DNA of 64,000 bases from an uncultured Candidatus Melainabacteria bacterium (lineage in GTDB: Bacteria > Cyanobacteriota > Vampirovibrionia > Gastranaerophilales > Gastranaerophilaceae), in assembly GCA_949927415.1 (NCBI GenBank), contig CATLFB010000002.1, positions 62,001-126,000 on the forward strand, given 5' to 3'. Positions 60,402-64,000 of this stretch are shown piece after piece. Position numbers and translations under genes: made by a program. The notes below the pieces were generated by a model. The model was not told where the DNA came from and did not search any database. It saw only the letters and a list, made by a program, of their open reading frames with translations. Position 1 is the stretch's first letter. The number at the start of each line of letters is the position of its first letter.

Positions 60402-60911
60402 CTAATTTCCATCAAAAATCTCCAAATTTTCTCTCTCATGCTCTTTGAGAATTCTGTCAATCTCGTCGCGCGCCTCAAGCTTTGATTTCAGTTCGCGCTG
60501 TTCAATTCCGTACTTCTTGCAAAGCCGCTCATAGTAATATTTTTGCTTCTTTGTCGCTTCTTCATGGCTCATTTTCACTTCACGCAAAAATGCCCGCTTC
60601 TTCTTTTCAAACTCCTTTTGCGCCTGAATTATCGGCTCCTGAGACTTTCTGTAATCGTAATATTTCCGGCATTCTTTCAAATACATCAGGGCTTCTTTTC
60701 GAAAATCATCTTCATCCAAATAGTTTTCCAAAAATTCAAAATGCGGATTGTTAATCTCAAAATAATATCTTTCATCTTCGACAAAATCATCGAAAAGCTT
60801 GACTATATCTACATCCGGCGACTTTTTTACTAACGCACGCAAAAAATTACACAGCGCTGATTTCTGTGTTTTTGTCATGCTTTGAAAAATTTGGTTTTTA
60901 ATATTGTACAT
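60402..60911 (-). CDS. Unknown helical protein upstream of DUF3137
   Basis: I do not recognise this 169-residue protein. It begins with a small helical region (LCNFLRALVKKSPDVDIVKLFDDFV). After about residue 85 it is a continuous highly charged coiled coil (IQAQKEFEKKKRAFLREVKM, ATKKQKYYYERLCKKYG) to the end. The start at 60911 follows the TAG of the 55-residue gene by two bases, so translation is coupled. A DNA- or protein-binding role is possible. Confidence 0.65.
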   Translation of the reverse strand: MYNIKNQIFQSMTKTQKSALCNFLRALVKKSPDVDIVKLFDDFVEDERYYFEINNPHFEFLENYLDEDDFRKEALMYLKECRKYYDYRKSQEPIIQAQKEFEKKKRAFLREVKMSHEEATKKQKYYYERLCKKYGIEQRELKSKLEARDEIDRILKEHERENLEIFDGN

Positions 60912-60913
60912 AC

Positions 60914-61081
60914 CTACTTTTTGAATAAGTCTTTCACAGAGAAAGTTTCAGCCTTCTCAAGATGGAATTGTGCGAGTTTTTTGACAATCGGATTGGTCTG
61001 GAGTTTCGCCTTTGTTTCTTTTTCAGGCTTAACCTCCTGCGCTGTCTTGTTTTCTATCACAGTGAATTCTCTCTTGTCCAT
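60914..61081 (-). CDS. 55-residue charged protein, first gene of the prmC operon
   Basis: The frame runs from the ATG at 61081 to TAG at 60914. It is rich in Lys and Glu (FTVIENKTAQEVKPEKETKAKLQ), ending KLAQFHLEKAETFSVKDLFKK, and looks like a short helix-forming polypeptide. AGAGGTATAAT lies upstream; the TATAAT sits only 8 bases before the ATG. It is coupled to the 169-residue gene by a two-base gap. It is not recognised in any family and is short enough to be missed by gene finders. Confidence 0.55.
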   Translation of the reverse strand: MDKREFTVIENKTAQEVKPEKETKAKLQTNPIVKKLAQFHLEKAETFSVKDLFKK

Positions 61082-61263
61082 AGTCAAAATTATACCTCTT
61101 TATATTTATATAAAAAAGTTTGTAAAGATTTTATTGCTCTGAATCTCATATAAAACGTATATAAATTTACATAATTTAACAAATTTATCTTTTTTTGTTT
61201 TTTGCATATAATAGAATTCCGCGAAAAAATGATTGGAATAGGGAAGATAAAATAAAGTAGCGA

Positions 61264-61347
61264 AAAAGAAAGTCTCGTCAATTGACAAGACTTATAAATA
61301 TACATTTACCCCACACATGTTATAACACAGAAAAACTTTGTTGTCAA
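61264..61347 (-). promoter_or_regulatory. Promoter followed at once by a terminator (attenuator or small RNA)
   Basis: Reading leftwards: TTGACA (61347-61342), 17 bases, TATAAC (61324-61319). After about 20 bases comes the hairpin AGTCTTGTCAATTGACGAGACT (61292-61271) followed by TTTCTTTTT. The transcript would be only about 50 nt unless readthrough reaches the prmC operon at 61081. Confidence 0.55.
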
Positions 61348-61433
61348 GCAGTTTATTTACAAATATTTTGCGCGGCGCGGACGGGGCGAAATTACCCGGT
61401 CAGGTAAGACTGAATGAGTGAAAAATCTGCTTT

Positions 61434-61700
61434 TGTAGAAAAAGCTATATTTCTGTAGAAAACTTTGTAGAATACTGTAGAAAACTCATGAGTTTTCTAC
61501 ATAATATCCTCCAAATGGATTAGACCGGTTAGTTATCTACAAAGATGTCAAAAGTTTTCTACAGAATTTTCTACCGGAAAAACCTGCGTCGTTAAATAGT
61601 TTCAGAGAGTTTTCTACAAATATTGACAGCTTACTACTACTATTAATTATATTATTATATATATTATAATAATATATAATAAGAGATTTAATGTAGAAAA
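61434..61700. other. oriC: Candidate chromosomal replication origin (oriC)
   Basis: Ten copies or near-copies of TTTTCTACA/TGTAGAAAA lie at 61434, 61454, 61466, 61476, 61493, 61533, 61555, 61567, 61610 and 61692. The boxes at 61476 and 61493 form a perfect 26-bp palindrome. A DnaA-trio-like tract and a 42-bp all-A/T stretch follow (61631-61682). dnaN starts at 61864. The boxes differ by one base from the cyanobacterial DnaA box TTTTCCACA. Confidence 0.7.
61631..61682 (+). other. DnaA-trio-like tract and AT-rich unwinding element
   Basis: TTA CTA CTA CTA TTA at 61631-61645 has a complement reading 3'-AAT GAT GAT GAT AAT-5', five successive (G/A)AT trios. It starts 12 bases after the DnaA-like box at 61610-61618. 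Bases 61641-61682 contain only A and T. Confidence 0.6.
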
Positions 61701-61863
61701 CCAAAGAACGAAAAACTGAAGGGTTTTTGGGATACGGAAATTTAGGAATAATCAAAGTTTCGGTTAGTTTCGTGAATTTTTGTTTTATTTTTTTGTTTTA
61801 ATTAGTTTTTAAAAGGTGTTTATTATATAATTTTCTTATGGTTTACAGAAAAAGGAGTAAGGT

Positions 61864-62985
61864 ATGAAATTTTTTGTCAAAAAGGAAGATTTATATAACG
61901 GGATAAAAATCGTAGAACGTGCAACAAGCATGAAAGCTTTGCAGCCGGTGCTTTTGAACATACTTATAGAAACAGTTGACAAAGGTACAATCAGACTTGT
62001 CGCAACGGATTTGGATTTGACAGTTGTAGCGCTTGTCGATGCGCAGGTTGAAGTTGAAGGCAGGATTACACTTCCTTCAAAGACGCTTAACGAGATAGTT
62101 TCAAAGCTCGGCGATAAACTTATTACATTCGACATGAACGAGGGTGAAACGGTTGTAAATATCACTTGCCAGAACTCAAAGTTTGATATAATCGGTATTT
62201 CGGCAAACGAATTTCCGCCGGAAGTGTATAATGTTGAAACAAATGACGAAAACAGTTTTGACATTGCAATCAAACCTTTGAACAAAGCTGTTCGACAAGC
62301 CGGATTCGCAGCAGCCGGCTATGAATCCTCAAACCTTTTATCAGGTATAGTTTGTGACATTTCAGGCGATGTTTTGGAAATTGCATCAACTGACGGAAAC
62401 CGCCTTGCGCGCGTTCGTGAAAAAATCGAAAACAAAGACGGACGCACAAGCCAGCTTATTATTCCGTCAAAAACCCTGAACGAGTTTACGAAAATGAGCG
62501 CATTTATTGAAGAAGAATCTGTGAAAGTTTACACAGAGCGCACAAAAATGATTATCAAAAGCGAAAGAACAATGACTGTTTCAAGACTACTTGAAGGCCA
62601 GTATCCGAAATACAACCAGCTTATTCCGAACGAAAGCCCGAAAGAAGCGCTTGTTAGTGTAAGTTCTTTAATTTCAGCGCTTGAACGTGTTTCGATTATG
62701 GTTAACGACAAAACAAGCATTGTTAAACTTGCGTTTTCACAAGGAAAACTGAAACTTACAGCTGACACACCCGACAGCGGTAAATCTGAAGAAGAACTGG
62801 AAATTGTTTATAATTCTGAAGATTTGGATATTGCATTCAACTACAAGTTTGTTCTTGAGGCTTTGAAAAACATGGATTGCGACAATGTCAAAATCGGTTT
62901 GAACACAAGTTTATCAGCAACAGTTTTGCGTCCGGATTGCGAAGATGATTTTGTTTGCTTGATTATGCCGGTTCAAATCAGATAA
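61864..62985 (+). CDS. dnaN: DNA polymerase III sliding clamp
   Basis: It forms the dimeric ring that tethers the polymerase to DNA. The 373-residue protein has three clamp domains. The N-terminal KFFVKKEDLYNGIKIVERAT, the middle FAAAGYESSNLLSGIVCDIS and the C-terminal YKFVLEALKNMD, with the closing VCLIMPVQIR, are typical. AAAAGGAG precedes the ATG. It lies immediately downstream of the candidate origin. dnaA is not in the window. Confidence 0.97.
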   Translation: MKFFVKKEDLYNGIKIVERATSMKALQPVLLNILIETVDKGTIRLVATDLDLTVVALVDAQVEVEGRITLPSKTLNEIVSKLGDKLITFDMNEGETVVNITCQNSKFDIIGISANEFPPEVYNVETNDENSFDIAIKPLNKAVRQAGFAAAGYESSNLLSGIVCDISGDVLEIASTDGNRLARVREKIENKDGRTSQLIIPSKTLNEFTKMSAFIEEESVKVYTERTKMIIKSERTMTVSRLLEGQYPKYNQLIPNESPKEALVSVSSLISALERVSIMVNDKTSIVKLAFSQGKLKLTADTPDSGKSEEELEIVYNSEDLDIAFNYKFVLEALKNMDCDNVKIGLNTSLSATVLRPDCEDDFVCLIMPVQIR

Positions 62986-63007
62986 AGGTCGTTAAATAAT
63001 TTTATGG

Positions 63008-63046
63008 AAAATTCCTGTTTGCTTTATTTGCAGACGGGAATTTTTT
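63008..63046 (+). terminator. dnaN terminator
   Basis: AAAATTCCTGTTTGC / GCAGACGGGAATTTT stem (with G-T pairs), TTTATTT loop, then T residues, right after the dnaN stop. Confidence 0.85.
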
Positions 63047-63099
63047 AATCAGGCGTTTGTTCGTGAGCATCCTTATCTGACTTTACCTTCACTAAAACC

Positions 63100-63600
63100 T
63101 CCAAAATCCGAAGTTGTCATTGCGAGCGTACGCGTACTCTCAAGCATCCTGTTCCGTATAGTTCGAACATCTCACCAACGGCACAGGCAAGCAATCCAGC
63201 TTATTTTCATATTCATCCCTGTGAAAATATCACTTAATTCTATTATTTAGTCTCCGACGGGTCCTCCGCGGACAGCGGTCACTTCTTGTTTGCCCGCGTT
63301 TAACGGGTCTACGGGTTGCTCCGCCGGCTCCACGCCGCCGTGTGCACCCTTCGCCCTCAGCGGGCAATCCGCTTTGGCGGCAAAGTGACGCGAACCGCCG
63401 GCCTACACTTCGTACGCTAATCAATTGTAACGCTCAAGCCGTAACAGGCAAACTCGCTAGATTTTCATATTTTGCCACTATATTCTTCTACCGCACCGCT
63501 CAGACAAAGCCTGTTTAGCTGTTCTTTCGCTAACATTGATTGCGTACTTCGTTAAGTCCGGTTCCAACCCTGGACGCTACGAAGATGGGCGCGAAGAGAA
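63100..63600. repeat. GC-rich repeat-like intergenic DNA between dnaN and pgi
   Basis: It contains the widespread motif GTCATTGCGAGC..AAGCAATCC (about 63116-63200). It also holds a GC-rich stretch (63244-63360) that matches, in reverse orientation, part of module B at 3540-3625 (for example TTGCTCCGCCGGCTCCACGC). I see no credible gene. Frames here have a composition unlike the genes. Confidence 0.6.
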
Positions 63601-63750
63601 TATTGCTTTTGGAAAGATGGGATTGTTTGATTTTCTTATTGAAACAGCTTTTAACAATAAAAATATCATTATCAACTAACCTTCCAAAAATCCTTTTTCA
63701 TGTTAAAGTATAATTGAAAAGTTATTTTATTAACAAAAGGAGAGTGAAAA

Positions 63751-64000
63751 ATGACTCAAGTCTGTAATTGTAAATTAGGATTGTCGGTTGATTTCAAAGA
63801 TTTCGATTTTTCTAAATATGAAAGCAATGTTTCAAAATTCGTTTCTGAATTTTCGAAAAGAGCAAACCAAAAAGGCCAGTTTCTAAACTGGGTTAACCTT
63901 CCGCAAGAACAAATTAAACGCGTTGACGAGATTTATTCTCTTGCTGAGAATTTGAAAAACCAAACAGGCGCTAAGGTCTTGAGCGTTATGGGTATCGGCG
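63751..64000 (+). CDS. pgi: Glucose-6-phosphate isomerase (N-terminal part)
   Basis: The frame starts at the ATG at 63751 behind AAAGGAGAG and runs off the window. The visible 83 residues end VLSVMGIG, which matches the first substrate-binding strand and loop (VxGIGGS) of sugar isomerase (SIS) proteins. The preceding helices (FLNWVNLPQEQIKRVDEIYSLAENLK) fit bacterial Pgi, the glycolytic enzyme interconverting glucose-6- and fructose-6-phosphate. Another SIS-domain isomerase cannot be excluded with the active site outside the window. Confidence 0.7.
   Translation, partial: MTQVCNCKLGLSVDFKDFDFSKYESNVSKFVSEFSKRANQKGQFLNWVNLPQEQIKRVDEIYSLAENLKNQTGAKVLSVMGIG

Noticed and set aside
61476-61501. 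26-bp palindrome as a terminator or dif site
   Set aside because: It consists of two inverted DnaA-like boxes and sits in a cluster of further boxes, so an origin role explains it better. It has no T tract and does not match the dif arm pattern.
63230-63424. A 64-codon arginine-rich frame on the minus strand
   Set aside because: It falls in GC-rich repeat DNA shared with 3540-3625 and has no start signal; the arginine richness reflects base composition.

Overview
This is a contiguous chromosomal segment from a low-GC bacterium with an outer membrane: it encodes a TolC-like channel, a signal-peptide-bearing parvulin and an LTxxQ periplasmic protein. My best guess is an uncultured gut lineage of Gastranaerophilales (Melainabacteria/Vampirovibrionia, the non-photosynthetic sister group of cyanobacteria). 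The grounds are the mix of a plant/cyanobacterial-type glutamate-cysteine ligase, RNase HIII, Mini-III, several single-domain LuxR regulators, hypothetical proteins with N-terminal N-x-FTG/FTS-like motifs, and a replication-origin candidate next to dnaN rather than dnaA. This placement is inference; no marker was searched.

Layout. 1-10 kb holds a solute-binding lipoprotein fragment, the overlapping dnaG-rpoD pair, ferritin, a parvulin, an ArnT-like glycosyltransferase, dnaB and a short cinA/pncC. 10-28 kb has LuxR-type and helical-repeat proteins, tRNA-Ile, LprI-like and TPR proteins, a phage/toxin-like DUF6973 protein, an acetyltransferase, a flavodoxin-like reductase, rnhC with a class A penicillin-binding protein, carbonic anhydrase, a ferritin-like protein, ffh, and a divergent deiminase-fold protein. 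28.7-35.1 kb is a 6.3-kb integrated element in the 3' end of tRNA-Ser(UGA). It carries integrase, excisionase, a repressor with divergent promoters, a compact operon rich in ribbon-helix-helix-like proteins, a SLOG protein, duplicated XRE regulators and a HigBA-type toxin-antitoxin pair. 35.2-41.4 kb is a five-gene YbhFSRG/TolC-type efflux operon. 41.6-48.6 kb holds an M48 protease, dapF, rpsF/ssb/rpsR, glutamate-cysteine ligase, ksgA and ispE. 48.7-64 kb has lineage-specific proteins, an oligopeptide ABC ATPase, lepA, Mini-III, a TrmB regulator, the prmC operon, the candidate oriC, dnaN and the start of pgi.

Two features cut across the window. First, a modular intergenic repeat family, bounded by the near-palindrome CTACGCACGTAG, fills most long intergenic gaps and even splits rpsF from ssb. 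Second, several genes have a -10 hexamer only 6-9 bases before the start codon and no ribosome binding site, so they may be leaderless.

The most interesting candidates are: (i) an oriC with ten TTTTCTACA-type boxes, a perfect 26-bp box palindrome, a DnaA-trio-like tract and a 42-bp all-A/T stretch; (ii) a possible type I toxin-antitoxin locus at 7.7-8.0 kb, with a 23-residue hydrophobic peptide opposite a strong antisense transcription unit; (iii) the modular repeat family; (iv) a deiminase-fold (pentein) protein; (v) the compact integrated element with signs of repeated accretion.
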